Origin: Lysobacteraceae bacterium P
GTDB lineage: Bacteria; Pseudomonadota; Gammaproteobacteria; Xanthomonadales; Xanthomonadaceae
Assembly: GCA_005503055.1 (NCBI GenBank)
Contig: SCOX01000002.1
Location: 248,001-312,000 of the forward strand
Reading direction: 5' to 3'
DNA: 64,000 nt
Below are positions 48,368 through 57,609 of this stretch, in pieces. Both the position numbers and the translations under genes were made by a program. Below the pieces are notes generated by a model. That model did no database searches, was not told where the DNA came from, and saw only the letters and a program-made list of their open reading frames with translations. Each line of letters begins with the position of its first letter. Position 1 is the stretch's first letter.

Positions 48368-50197
48368 TCAACGGCCGAGCAGGAACCGCAGCGGCACGTC
48401 CAGGCGATCGCGCCAGGCGCGTTCGTTGTGTTCCGCTCCGGGGAATTCCCGGCTCATCCAGCCGCGGTCGCGTCGCCAGCCGGCGTCGTGCAAAACCCGA
48501 TCCATGCGTTCCTGGTAAGGCGCGTAGCTCGCGTCGAGCGTCGCGGTACCGTGGTCGAAGTAGAACCGGTGCGTGCCGCGCGCGGGCAGATGCGCGGCGA
48601 GGTAGTCGATGACGACGCCGTCGTCGGCCGGCCAGTGCGTGGACAGGCCCGCGGCCGCGCCGAACACGTGCGGGTACTCACTCATCGCGTAGGCGCTGAT
48701 CAGGCCGCCCATGCTCGCGCCCATCACCAGCGTGTCGGCGCGCGCGGGCTCGGTCCGGTAGGTCGCGTCGATGGCGGGCTTGAGTTCCTCTACCAGGAAG
48801 CGCAGGTACTCGTCGGACAACAGCTGCGTGCTAGGCCCGGCCGGCACGGCTTTGGCAGGCACGGCTTTCGCTGGCATGTATTCGGCCACGCGCAGCGGCG
48901 TGTTCGAGATGCCGACCACGATCGCCTCGCGCACCTGGCCGGCGGCGATCAGCTTCGTCATCGTCCCGTCCACATCCCAGTCGATGCCCGTGTACGAGAG
49001 CGCCGGATCGAACAGGTTCTGCCCGTCGTGCATGTACAGCACCGGGTAGCGGCGTTTCGGATGCGACCGGTAACCCGGCGGCAGCCAGACGTCGACATTG
49101 CGCGCGGCCACGTGCGCCGACGGGACGTCCTGGTAGCTGTCGACGCGTCCTGTGGCCTGCAGCGGCGGCGCGTGTACGGCGTACGCCCAACGCAGGAAAA
49201 CCGGCAACATGCGCGCCCAGCTGGCCTGGTCGTGACGGCCACCGGGCAGCAGGTACAGGGACGCGTCCGCGCGCGTGGCCTTCGCCGCATGGTCGTAGTT
49301 GATGCTGTAGCCGAGCTGGCGCACGCCCTTCATTCCACCGGCGCCGGCGTTCCAGCCATCGAGCAGATCGCGCGTGTCGTCGATGGCATCGTTGATACCG
49401 TCGCCGTCGCGATCGTCGGTCTCCTCCTCGGTGCCGACCGCGAAGAACCAGCGCGCGCCGTTGCGCGGCTCGCTGGCGTCGACCATGCGCTGCACCATGC
49501 GCGTGCGCTGCGTGCTGGCGTCATCGGTGGTGTCGGCGGCGGGCCAGAACGAGGGCGAGAACGCGCCCGCGCGCCCAAACACTTCCGGATACTGCCAGCC
49601 CAGATTGAACGCGTTCAGCCCGCCCAGCGACCAGCCGAGCACGGCGCGCGCATCGGGCGTGGTGCGCGTCCGGTAACGCGCGTCGATGGTCGGCACCAGC
49701 GTGTCCACCACCCATTGCGAATAGGCGTGCGCGTTGGTTCCGATCGCACCGTGGCGCGTCTGGGCGATGACGGCGGTGCCAGCCTTGCGGTCCGACAGGC
49801 CGTAGGCGGCCAGGCGATCGGGCGGCATGTCGATGGCGACGACGATCGGCGCGCGGATCTGCCCGATCGCGATGAGCTCGTTCAACGATTCGCGCAGGCG
49901 GACGGCCTCGCGGTCCTGCCCGTCGTTGAGATAAAGCACCGGATAACGTCGCGAGCCTTCAGCGTAGCCTGGCGGCAGGTACACCGTTGCCCGCATGCCT
50001 TGCGGTGCGAATGCGGTGGCGTCCAGCGTGAGCGCCTGCGTCGTCACCTCGCCGGTCACCGGCTCCGGAGCCAGTGGCTCCACGGCACCGGCGATGTTCG
50101 CAACGAACAGCAGGCACGGCACGAACAGGAAACGCACGTCGAATCGAGTTCGGCGCGGCATCGCGCGTTCTGACGATTGCATGCGCTCGGACGTCAT
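48368..50197 (-). CDS. Secreted protein with two tandem esterase D-type domains
   Basis: 609 residues. The signal peptide is FLFVPCLLFVANIAGAVE; starts at 50197, 50182 and 50161 are all possible. Two alpha/beta-hydrolase domains of the putative esterase family follow each other. Domain 1 (about 55-330) has VYLPPGYAEGSRRYPVLYLND and the Ser in LGWSLGGLNAF. Domain 2 (about 345-609) has VWLPPGYRSHPKRRYPVLYM and the Ser in MGASMGGLISA. Domain 1 also carries an EF-hand-like loop, DDRDGDGINDAIDD, near residue 262. A PAKAV repeat lies in domain 2. It is 18 bases after the GH13 gene on the same strand. It may remove acyl groups from glucans or related substrates; this is a guess from context. Confidence 0.82.
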   Translation of the reverse strand: MTSERMQSSERAMPRRTRFDVRFLFVPCLLFVANIAGAVEPLAPEPVTGEVTTQALTLDATAFAPQGMRATVYLPPGYAEGSRRYPVLYLNDGQDREAVRLRESLNELIAIGQIRAPIVVAIDMPPDRLAAYGLSDRKAGTAVIAQTRHGAIGTNAHAYSQWVVDTLVPTIDARYRTRTTPDARAVLGWSLGGLNAFNLGWQYPEVFGRAGAFSPSFWPAADTTDDASTQRTRMVQRMVDASEPRNGARWFFAVGTEEETDDRDGDGINDAIDDTRDLLDGWNAGAGGMKGVRQLGYSINYDHAAKATRADASLYLLPGGRHDQASWARMLPVFLRWAYAVHAPPLQATGRVDSYQDVPSAHVAARNVDVWLPPGYRSHPKRRYPVLYMHDGQNLFDPALSYTGIDWDVDGTMTKLIAAGQVREAIVVGISNTPLRVAEYMPAKAVPAKAVPAGPSTQLLSDEYLRFLVEELKPAIDATYRTEPARADTLVMGASMGGLISAYAMSEYPHVFGAAAGLSTHWPADDGVVIDYLAAHLPARGTHRFYFDHGTATLDASYAPYQERMDRVLHDAGWRRDRGWMSREFPGAEHNERAWRDRLDVPLRFLLGR

Positions 50198-50215
50198 CGC
50201 GTTCGCACGCAGGGC

Positions 50216-51853
50216 TCAGGCCACGCGCGCGTAGAACACGGCGCGTGGCGGAAGGTGCAGCACGCCGTCGCGAAGTTCGCCGGCGCGCAGCCCGTGGTCA
50301 TCGAGCGGTGCTACGGCGCGCATCGTCGCCGGGACTACCCAGTGCTGCGCCACGTCCGAAAGATTGAAGGCCACGAGCAGCGTTTCGTCGCCGGTGCTGC
50401 GCGTGAACGCCAGCACCGGCTCCTGCGCATCGACGAACGCGATGTCGCCGGTCACCAGCGCCGGCTGCACCTTGCGCCAACGCAGCAGGTGGCGAACGCC
50501 GTTGAGCACGGAGTCGGTTCGCGCATCCTGCACCGCGACGCTGAGCTCACCGTGCTCGGCCGGCGCCGGCAACCACGGAGGCGTCGCACTGAAGCCGCCA
50601 TTGTGTTCGCCGTTCCACGGCATCGGCGTGCGGCAGCCGTCGCGGCCCTTGAAGGTCGGCCAGAAGGTGATGCCGTAGGGATCGCGCAGCGCCTCGAACG
50701 GCACTTCGGCTTCGGTCAGTCCCAGTTCCTCGCCCTGGTAGAGGCACACCGAGCCGCGCAGCGAACACACCAGCGCGACCAGCTGCTTGGCCAGGTCCGC
50801 ATCGGCCGCGCCACCGCCCCAGCGCGTCACGGCGCGCCGGACGTCGTGGTTGGAGATGGCCCAGCACGGCCAGCCGTCGCGCATCTTCGCTTCGAGGTTC
50901 TCGACCGTGCCGCGGATGTACGCGGCGCTGGAATCGTCGGTGAGCAACTCGAAGCTGTAGCCCATGTGCAGGCGACGCTCGTTGACGTACTCGGCCATCG
51001 TCGCCAGCGAGTCCTCCGAGGAAATCTCGCCCAGCGTCGTCGCGCCCGGATACCGGTCCAGCAGCGCACGCAGTTCCTCGAGGAACGCGACATTCTGCGG
51101 CTGCGTGTTGTTGTACCAGTGATACTGGAACGCGTAGGGATTGTCCGGGCTGAAGCCGCGCCCGGTGCGCAGCTGCGCCGGTTTGGGCGGGTTGTCGCGC
51201 AGCTGCGCGTCGTGGAAACAGAAGTTGATGGCGTCCAGACGCAGGCCATCGACGCCGCGATCGAGCCAGAACTTCACGTTGTCCAGTGTCGCCTCGCGCA
51301 CGGCCGGATTGTGGAAGTTGAGATCCGGCTGCGAGGCCAGGAAGTTGTGCAGGAAGTACTGGCCGCGCCGTGGCTCCCACTGCCACGCGACGCCGCCGAA
51401 CAGCGACATCCAGTTATTGGGCGGCGTGCCGTCGGGCTTCGCATCGGCCCAGACGTACCAGTCGGCCTTGGCGTTGTCGGCGCTCTCGCGGCTTTCCTTG
51501 AACCACGCGTGCTCGATCGAGGTGTGACTGAGCACCTGGTCGATCATCACGCGGATGCCCAGCGAATGCGCTTTCGCCAGCAGGCGGTCGAAATCTTCCA
51601 GCGTGCCGAACAACGGATCCACGTCGCGGTAGTCGGCGATGTCGTAGCCGAAGTCGGCCATGGGCGACTTGAAGAACGGCGAGATCCAGATCGCGTCCAC
51701 GCCTAGGCTGGCGACGTAGTCCAGCCGCGCCTCGATACCCGGCAGGTCGCCCACGCCGTCGCCGTTGGTGTCCAGGAAGCTGCGCGGGTAGATCTGATAG
51801 ATCACCGCGCCCCGCCACCATGCCGTGTGTTCCGCGCTACTGCCTGCCGCCAT
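50216..51853 (-). CDS. GH13 alpha-glucosidase
   Basis: 545 residues from ATG 51853, with GGGAAGG upstream. It belongs to glycoside hydrolase family 13 and should release glucose from maltose and short maltodextrins. The usual regions are in order: VIYQIYPRSFLDTNGDGVGD, VMIDQVLSHTS, the nucleophile Asp207 in GLRLDAINF, the acid/base Glu276 in LGEISSED and the third Asp337 in ISNHDVRR. A C-terminal beta domain follows. No signal peptide is visible, so it is cytosolic and acts on sugar brought in by the transporter. It leads a minus-strand pair with the esterase and faces the plus-strand operon across a shared control region with a candidate LacI site. Confidence 0.93.
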   Translation of the reverse strand: MAAGSSAEHTAWWRGAVIYQIYPRSFLDTNGDGVGDLPGIEARLDYVASLGVDAIWISPFFKSPMADFGYDIADYRDVDPLFGTLEDFDRLLAKAHSLGIRVMIDQVLSHTSIEHAWFKESRESADNAKADWYVWADAKPDGTPPNNWMSLFGGVAWQWEPRRGQYFLHNFLASQPDLNFHNPAVREATLDNVKFWLDRGVDGLRLDAINFCFHDAQLRDNPPKPAQLRTGRGFSPDNPYAFQYHWYNNTQPQNVAFLEELRALLDRYPGATTLGEISSEDSLATMAEYVNERRLHMGYSFELLTDDSSAAYIRGTVENLEAKMRDGWPCWAISNHDVRRAVTRWGGGAADADLAKQLVALVCSLRGSVCLYQGEELGLTEAEVPFEALRDPYGITFWPTFKGRDGCRTPMPWNGEHNGGFSATPPWLPAPAEHGELSVAVQDARTDSVLNGVRHLLRWRKVQPALVTGDIAFVDAQEPVLAFTRSTGDETLLVAFNLSDVAQHWVVPATMRAVAPLDDHGLRAGELRDGVLHLPPRAVFYARVA

Positions 51854-51994
51854 CTGCCTTCCCATCCCCGACGCTGTCGTCCGTGTGTTGCCGTGCCGTC
51901 CGTGCCGAACCGTACGCACGCCACGGCGCGCGATGGCGTGCACTATTCCACGGCGTGTCGTCGCCGCGCATTGCCGGCGGTGCCGGTCGGGCCA

Positions 51995-52008
51995 TGAATA
52001 CGTATACA
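51995..52008. promoter_or_regulatory. Candidate LacI-family operator in the divergent glucan promoter
   Basis: TGAATACGTATACA, a CG-centred near-palindrome, lies between the GH13 gene (start 51853, minus) and the six-hairpin glycosidase gene (start 52069, plus). A repressor bound here could control both directions. Confidence 0.7.
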
Positions 52009-52068
52009 GCGCGAGCCGCCGCTGCCCTGCCGCCGACTACCATGGCCTCACCCAGCTGGGGACGCTGC

Positions 52069-54360
52069 ATGAATCGAACCGGTCCGGCGCGCTCGATGCG
52101 CCGCCTGCCACGCGCCACGCTCGCCACCGCGCTAACCCTGGTGTGCGCGTTGGCGCAGGCGCAATCGCCCGACGTGCCGTGGCGCGATGCCATCGCATGG
52201 CGGGGCTTCGTTGCGCGCATGCAGGCCGATGGCGAAGGCTGGCGTCTGCGCACCGATGCGCCGGGCGTTCGCGCTGACGTGCGCATCCCCGCGCAGCCGC
52301 TGCGCAGCCGGACCGCGAGCCCGTTGTTCGACGGCCTGTTCGCGCTGGCCCAGTACGAACTGGCGCAGGCGCAGGTCGAGTCGATTACCGACAGCGCCTA
52401 CGACAACGGACGCCCGATCCCGTGCGCCTGCTTCGAAACCGGCGAGAAATGGCGGTACGTGTGGACGCGCGACCTGTCCTTCGCCGCCGACCTGGCCCTC
52501 GCCCGCCTGCGCCCGCAGCGCACACGGGCGTCGCTGCGCTTCAAGCTCTCCGATCTGCGCGCCGGTGCGCCGCAGGGCACCTACGTGGTCCAGGACACCG
52601 GCTCCGGCGGCAGCTGGCCGATCAGCAGCGACCGCATGGTGTGGTTCCTCGCCGCACGCGGCTTGCTCGACGCGCAGGATGGCGACACGGACACTGCGCG
52701 CTTCCGCGAGGAAACGTGGGCGACATTGACCGATACCCTGGCGCAGGACCGGCAATACGTCTTCGACGCCCAGATGGGCCTGTATCGCGGCGAGACGTCC
52801 TTCCTCGACTGGCGGGAGCAGTCCTATCCGCGCTGGACGGCCGACGACGTCGCCTTCCTCGCGCAATCCTTCGCGCTGTCGACCAACGTGCTGCATTACG
52901 AAGCGTTGCGACTGGGCGAGCGCATGGCGCGCGAGCGTGGCGACGCACGGTCGACGGACTACGCCCGGCAAGCCAAGGCGCTCGCAGCGCAGATCGAACG
53001 ACGCTTCTGGCGCGAAGATCGCGGCCTTTACATGAGTTACATCGGCACCGCCGCGCATCCGGTATCGTTCGAAGCCTACGACCTGCTCGGGCTTTCGTTG
53101 CTGATCGAAAGCGGAATCGCACCGCCGCAGCGCGCGCGCCGCGCGCTGTCGAACTACCCCACCCTCGAGTCCGGCAGCCCGGTGATCTGGCCGCAGCAGC
53201 CGGGCATCGCGATCTACCACAACCGCGCGATCTGGCCATTCGTGAGCGCCTACGCGCTGCGGGCCGCCCGCACGACGGACGACGCCAGGCGCATAGAGCA
53301 CGAGATCCGTTCGATCCTGCGCGGCGCCGCGCTGGCCGGTTCGAACATGGAGAACTTCGAGCTCAGCACCCAGGCCGCGCATGTGGACGACGGCGCGCTG
53401 AGCGGGCCGGTGGTCAATTCGCCGCGGCAACTGTGGTCGGTCGGCGGGTACCTGCAGATGGTCATGGAAGGCGTGTTCGGCGTGCAGGCCGATGGCTCGG
53501 TTGCGCCGAAGCTGCCGACGTCGCTGGTGCCGATGTTGTTCGGCGACGCCGCGACGATCACGCTCTCGCTGGGCGATCGCGACATCGTCCTGCAGCGTCC
53601 GGACCACGGCGACGGCGCCCTGCTGGTGGCGGGCGAGACGACCCGCGACGGGCGCAAGGTACACGTGCAGCTGGTATCCGCGCCGCCGTCGTCCGCACCC
53701 AAACACGCTGGCGCACGACTGGATGCGACCGCGTTCGCGCCGACGTCGCCCGACGCACCGCAGTGGGTGTCGCAAGGCGCGCAGTGGCGCATCGACGTGG
53801 CGCCCGGTGAGCGGCTGTACGTCGACGGCTCGCTCCGTCTGGATGCATCGTCGCAGGCGCGACACGCAACGCTGTCGATGCGCGACGCCCGGCAATGCGC
53901 CAGCCTCACGCGAATGGAACGCGGCGTCGAATCGCTGCATTCGCCCACGCGATGCGTCGGTGCCGATGTCCGAATCGACGGGGAATGGCCGCGAACCTGG
54001 CGCGCTCCGACGTCGGGACGCTATGCACTCGACGTCGATTTCCGAAATACGCACGGCCCGATCAACACCGGGATCACCGCCGCGGTGAAGACACTGATCG
54101 CCGATTGCGATGGCGCGACGGCCCAGTCTGGCACGCTGGTGATGCCGCATGGTGCGGCGATGCAGCGCTCCAGTCCGGCGACGATCGAGGTTCGCGCCGG
54201 CGCAACGTGCCGATTCACGTTGCGCGATGGCATCAACATGTCCTATCTGAGCCACAACGCGCGCTACACCGGCGGCGAAGGCGGCGTCGGTGGTCCGCTC
54301 AACGCGGCCGACATCGGCGCACTGCACGTCATGCCACTGACTTCGAGGCCTTCGCCATGA
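52069..54360 (+). CDS. Secreted six-hairpin glycosidase-like protein
   Basis: 763 residues from ATG 52069, with GGGGA seven bases upstream. The signal peptide is long (MNRTGPARSMRRLPRATLAT through ALTLVCALAQAQ), so the enzyme is exported. The central part (about 90-500) has the alternating helices of the (alpha/alpha)6 barrel: EKWRYVWTRDLSFAADLALA, GSGGSWPISSDRMVWFLAARG, DWREQSYPRWTADDV, GSPVIWPQQPGIAIYHNRAIWP and GSNMENFELSTQ. Acidic residues in these motifs are candidates for catalysis, but I cannot name them or the GH family with certainty. A C-terminal beta-rich part (about 560-763) may bind carbohydrate. Its stop overlaps the next start by four bases (ATGA). Activity on alpha-glucans is inferred from the locus. 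Confidence 0.75.
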   Translation: MNRTGPARSMRRLPRATLATALTLVCALAQAQSPDVPWRDAIAWRGFVARMQADGEGWRLRTDAPGVRADVRIPAQPLRSRTASPLFDGLFALAQYELAQAQVESITDSAYDNGRPIPCACFETGEKWRYVWTRDLSFAADLALARLRPQRTRASLRFKLSDLRAGAPQGTYVVQDTGSGGSWPISSDRMVWFLAARGLLDAQDGDTDTARFREETWATLTDTLAQDRQYVFDAQMGLYRGETSFLDWREQSYPRWTADDVAFLAQSFALSTNVLHYEALRLGERMARERGDARSTDYARQAKALAAQIERRFWREDRGLYMSYIGTAAHPVSFEAYDLLGLSLLIESGIAPPQRARRALSNYPTLESGSPVIWPQQPGIAIYHNRAIWPFVSAYALRAARTTDDARRIEHEIRSILRGAALAGSNMENFELSTQAAHVDDGALSGPVVNSPRQLWSVGGYLQMVMEGVFGVQADGSVAPKLPTSLVPMLFGDAATITLSLGDRDIVLQRPDHGDGALLVAGETTRDGRKVHVQLVSAPPSSAPKHAGARLDATAFAPTSPDAPQWVSQGAQWRIDVAPGERLYVDGSLRLDASSQARHATLSMRDARQCASLTRMERGVESLHSPTRCVGADVRIDGEWPRTWRAPTSGRYALDVDFRNTHGPINTGITAAVKTLIADCDGATAQSGTLVMPHGAAMQRSSPATIEVRAGATCRFTLRDGINMSYLSHNARYTGGEGGVGGPLNAADIGALHVMPLTSRPSP

Positions 54361-55862
54361 GCACGAAACCGCGCCTGTCGTTCTGGCAGATCTGGAACAT
54401 GTGTTTCGGCTTCCTCGGCATCCAGTTCGGATTCGCCCTGCAGAACGCCAACGTCAGCCGCATCTTCCAGACGCTGGGCGCGAGCATGGACGACATCCCG
54501 GTGTTGTGGATCGCCGCTCCGCTGACGGGACTGATCGTGCAGCCGATCGTGGGCTATCTGTCCGATCGCACCTGGACGCGGCTCGGACGGCGGCGTCCGT
54601 ACTTCCTGATCGGCGCCGTGCTGGCGACGTTGGCCCTGTTCTTCATGCCCAATTCGTCGGCGCTGTGGATCGCCGCCGGCCTGCTGTGGGTGCTGGATGC
54701 GTCGATCAACATCTCGATGGAGCCGTTCCGCGCGTTCGTCGGCGATCAGCTGCCGACCTCGCAGCGCGCCAGCGGCTACGCGATGCAGAGCTTCTTCATC
54801 GGCGTGGGCTCGGTGATAGCCAGCCTGCTGCCGTGGTTGCTGGCGCACGCGGGCGTGGGCAACACGGCAGGCCCGGGCGAAGTGCCCGACACCGTGCGAT
54901 ACGCGTTCTATTTTGGCGGCGCTGTGTTGCTGCTGGCGGTGCTCTGGACGGTGCTGCGCACGCGCGAATACCCGCCCGACGTGCTGCGTGCGCACGACAC
55001 CGTGGCACGGGCACCGCAGCGCGCGCTGGATGGCCCGCGCGCGCGCCGCAACGGGGGCGTCTGGCTGATCGTCGGCGTCGCGGGTGCGTTCGCGGTCTGG
55101 CAGTTTGCGCTCGACAAGCAGCTCTACATCCTGACCGGCCTGCTCGTCGCGTACGGCGCGTCGCTGATCGTCGCCAGCGTCCTGCGCGGCGAAGGCGCCT
55201 TCGCGCAGATCATCGGCGACCTGCACGACATGCCGGGCGAGATGCGCAAACTCGCGGTCGTGCAGTTCTTCTCCTGGTTTGCGTTGTTCGCGATGTGGAT
55301 CTACACCACCGGCGCGGTCACGCAGGTGCATTTCGGCAGCATCGATACCTCGTCGGCCGCGTACAACGACGGCGCGAACTGGGTCGGCGTGCTGTTCGCC
55401 GCCTACAACGGTTTTGCCGCGCTGGCGGCGATCGTGATCCCGTGGATGGTGCGGCGCATGGGTCTGCGCGTGAGCCATCTGGTCAACGTCACGCTCGGTG
55501 GGCTTGGCTTGCTGTCGTTCCTGCTGATCGACGACCCGCGATGGCTGTTGCTGTCGATGGTGGGCGTGGGTTTCGCCTGGGCGTCGATCCTGTCGCTGCC
55601 GTACGCGCTGCTGTCCGACAGCGTGCCCGCGCAGAAGATGGGCGTGTTCATGGGCATCTTCAATTTCTTCATCGTCATTCCGCAACTGGTGGCGGCGAGC
55701 CTGCTGGGGTTCCTGCTCAAGCAATTCTTCGGCGGGCATCCGATCCAGGCCTTGGCCATCGGCGGCGTCAGCCTGATCGTCGCCGGCCTGTGCGTGTTGC
55801 GCGTGCAGGAACCGCACATCGAAAGCCGACGCGACGCGGCCGTCGCGTCCACGGGAAATTGA
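54357..55862 (+). CDS. Inner-membrane sugar transporter, GPH/MFS type (maltose or maltodextrin)
   Basis: 501 residues from ATG 54357, which overlaps the previous stop. About 12 hydrophobic segments are seen. The opening LSFWQIWNMCFGFLGIQFGFALQNANVSR and the loop GYLSDRTWTRLGRRRPYFLIG are typical of the sucrose/maltose transporters of the glycoside-pentoside-hexuronide group. It should bring maltose or maltodextrin from the periplasm into the cytosol by proton symport, to meet the cytosolic alpha-glucosidase. A long middle loop (about 205-235) separates the two halves. Confidence 0.9.
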   Translation: MSTKPRLSFWQIWNMCFGFLGIQFGFALQNANVSRIFQTLGASMDDIPVLWIAAPLTGLIVQPIVGYLSDRTWTRLGRRRPYFLIGAVLATLALFFMPNSSALWIAAGLLWVLDASINISMEPFRAFVGDQLPTSQRASGYAMQSFFIGVGSVIASLLPWLLAHAGVGNTAGPGEVPDTVRYAFYFGGAVLLLAVLWTVLRTREYPPDVLRAHDTVARAPQRALDGPRARRNGGVWLIVGVAGAFAVWQFALDKQLYILTGLLVAYGASLIVASVLRGEGAFAQIIGDLHDMPGEMRKLAVVQFFSWFALFAMWIYTTGAVTQVHFGSIDTSSAAYNDGANWVGVLFAAYNGFAALAAIVIPWMVRRMGLRVSHLVNVTLGGLGLLSFLLIDDPRWLLLSMVGVGFAWASILSLPYALLSDSVPAQKMGVFMGIFNFFIVIPQLVAASLLGFLLKQFFGGHPIQALAIGGVSLIVAGLCVLRVQEPHIESRRDAAVASTGN

Positions 55863-55872
55863 GGAGCACTGC

Positions 55873-57573
55873 ATGCGTTCGAACGTTCGCACCATTCGTC
55901 GCCGGGCCAGCGCGCTCGCGGTATCGCTCGCAGCCTGCATTGGCGCGGCGAACGCGGCCGACACGGCGCCGGACTATTACGGCACGCTGGAGCCGTTCGC
56001 CAAGGAGGCGGTGTACTTCGTCGTCACCGACCGCTTCGTCAACGGCGACCCGTCCAACGACCATCGCGAACAGGGCGGCGCGGATCCGGGCAAGCGCACG
56101 TTCGACAGGCCCACGCCGGGCAGCGGTGCGGGCGACAACATCGGCTACCTCGGCGGCGACTTCAAGGGCATCGCCGATCATCTGGACTACATCCGCGGCA
56201 TGGGTTTTACCTCGCTGTGGATCACGCCGATCGTCGACAACCCCGATGAAGCCTTCACCGGCGGCAAGCCCGCCGTAAAAGGCGGCTTTCTCACAGATGG
56301 CGGCAAGACCGGTTATCACGGCTACTGGGGCGTGAACTTCTACGAACTCGACGAACACCTGCCGAGCCCCGGCCTAGACTTCAAGGGGCTGGCCGATGCC
56401 GTGCACGGCCGCGGTATGACGCTGGTGCTCGACATCGTCGGCAACCACGGATCGCCGTCGTACTCGATGCCGGCGCCGCAGCCGAAGTACGGGCAGGTGT
56501 TTGACGCCGACGGCAAGCTCGTCGCCGACCATCAGAACCTGCCGCCGGGCAAGCTCGATCCGAAGCACAACCCGCTGCACCGCTTCTACAACACCACGCC
56601 CGGACTGGCGGAGTTGTCGGACTTCAACGAGAACAATCCGGAGGTGATGGACTATCTCGCCGGCGCGTACGCGCAGTGGATCGACCAGGGCGCCGATGCG
56701 CTGCGCATCGACACCATCGGCTGGCTGCCGCATTCGTTCTGGCACGAGTTCGTGGCGCGCATGCGCCGCGAGAAGCCGGGGATGTTCATGTTCGGCGAGG
56801 CCTTCGACTACGACGCGAGCAAGATCGCCGAGCACACGTGGGCGAAGAATGCCGACGTGAGCGTGTTGGATTTCCCGCTCAAGCAAGGCCTGGAGAAGGT
56901 GTTCGGCCACGAGCGCGCGGGTTTCGAAACGCTGGCCGATCGCCTGCACCTCGAGGGCGGACCGTACGCGAATCCGTACGAGCTGGCCACGTTCTACGAC
57001 AACCACGACATGGCGCGACTGGACGCGAGCGACGAAGGTTTCATCGACGCGCACAATTGGCTGTTCACCGCGCGCGGCATTCCGGTCGTGTATTACGGCT
57101 CGGAAATCGGCTTCATGCGTGGCCGGCCGGAGCACGACGGCAACCGCAACTACTTCGGCGCCGAACGCGTCGCCAGTGCGCCGTCGCATGCGATCCACCG
57201 CAAGCTGTCGCGCATCGCGCACGTGCGGGCGGCTTCACCGGCCTTGCAGCGCGGGTTGCAGCTCAACATTGAACTCAAGGGCGAGCGCGCGGCGTTCTAT
57301 CGCGTGTACCACCACGAGGGCGTCTCGCAAATCGCGCTGGTGTTGCTCAACAAGGGCGATGCGCCGGCGAAGTTCGAAGTGACGCAATGGCTGCAGGCCG
57401 GCACCTGGCGCGCGGCGATCGCGGGCGGAGAATCGAAGGTGCGCGCCGGCGGTTCGCTGCGGGCGACAGTGCCCGCGCACGGCGTGGAGGTCTTCCTGCT
57501 CGATGCGCCGGTGACGCAGCCGGCGTTGCGCGAACGCTTGGACGCGCTGATGAAGGTGAAGCGGCCGGAGTAG
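55873..57573 (+). CDS. Secreted GH13 alpha-amylase
   Basis: 566 residues from ATG 55873, 10 bases after the transporter stop, with GAGGAG upstream. The signal peptide runs to about residue 28 (AVSLAACIGAANAADT). The GH13 motifs are YFVVTDRFVNGDPSND, LVLDIVGNHG, nucleophile Asp280 in ALRIDTIGW, acid/base Glu309 in MFGEAFDYD and Asp379 in FYDNHDMARL. A C-terminal beta domain ends at about residue 550. It would cut starch or large maltodextrins in the periplasm or outside. The organisation with the six-hairpin protein and transporter makes a single operon. A cyclomaltodextrinase-like activity is possible. Confidence 0.92.
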   Translation: MRSNVRTIRRRASALAVSLAACIGAANAADTAPDYYGTLEPFAKEAVYFVVTDRFVNGDPSNDHREQGGADPGKRTFDRPTPGSGAGDNIGYLGGDFKGIADHLDYIRGMGFTSLWITPIVDNPDEAFTGGKPAVKGGFLTDGGKTGYHGYWGVNFYELDEHLPSPGLDFKGLADAVHGRGMTLVLDIVGNHGSPSYSMPAPQPKYGQVFDADGKLVADHQNLPPGKLDPKHNPLHRFYNTTPGLAELSDFNENNPEVMDYLAGAYAQWIDQGADALRIDTIGWLPHSFWHEFVARMRREKPGMFMFGEAFDYDASKIAEHTWAKNADVSVLDFPLKQGLEKVFGHERAGFETLADRLHLEGGPYANPYELATFYDNHDMARLDASDEGFIDAHNWLFTARGIPVVYYGSEIGFMRGRPEHDGNRNYFGAERVASAPSHAIHRKLSRIAHVRAASPALQRGLQLNIELKGERAAFYRVYHHEGVSQIALVLLNKGDAPAKFEVTQWLQAGTWRAAIAGGESKVRAGGSLRATVPAHGVEVFLLDAPVTQPALRERLDALMKVKRPE

Positions 57574-57609
57574 CTGCACGGCGGTTGGCCCCAGGGGAGC
57601 GACGGCCGC

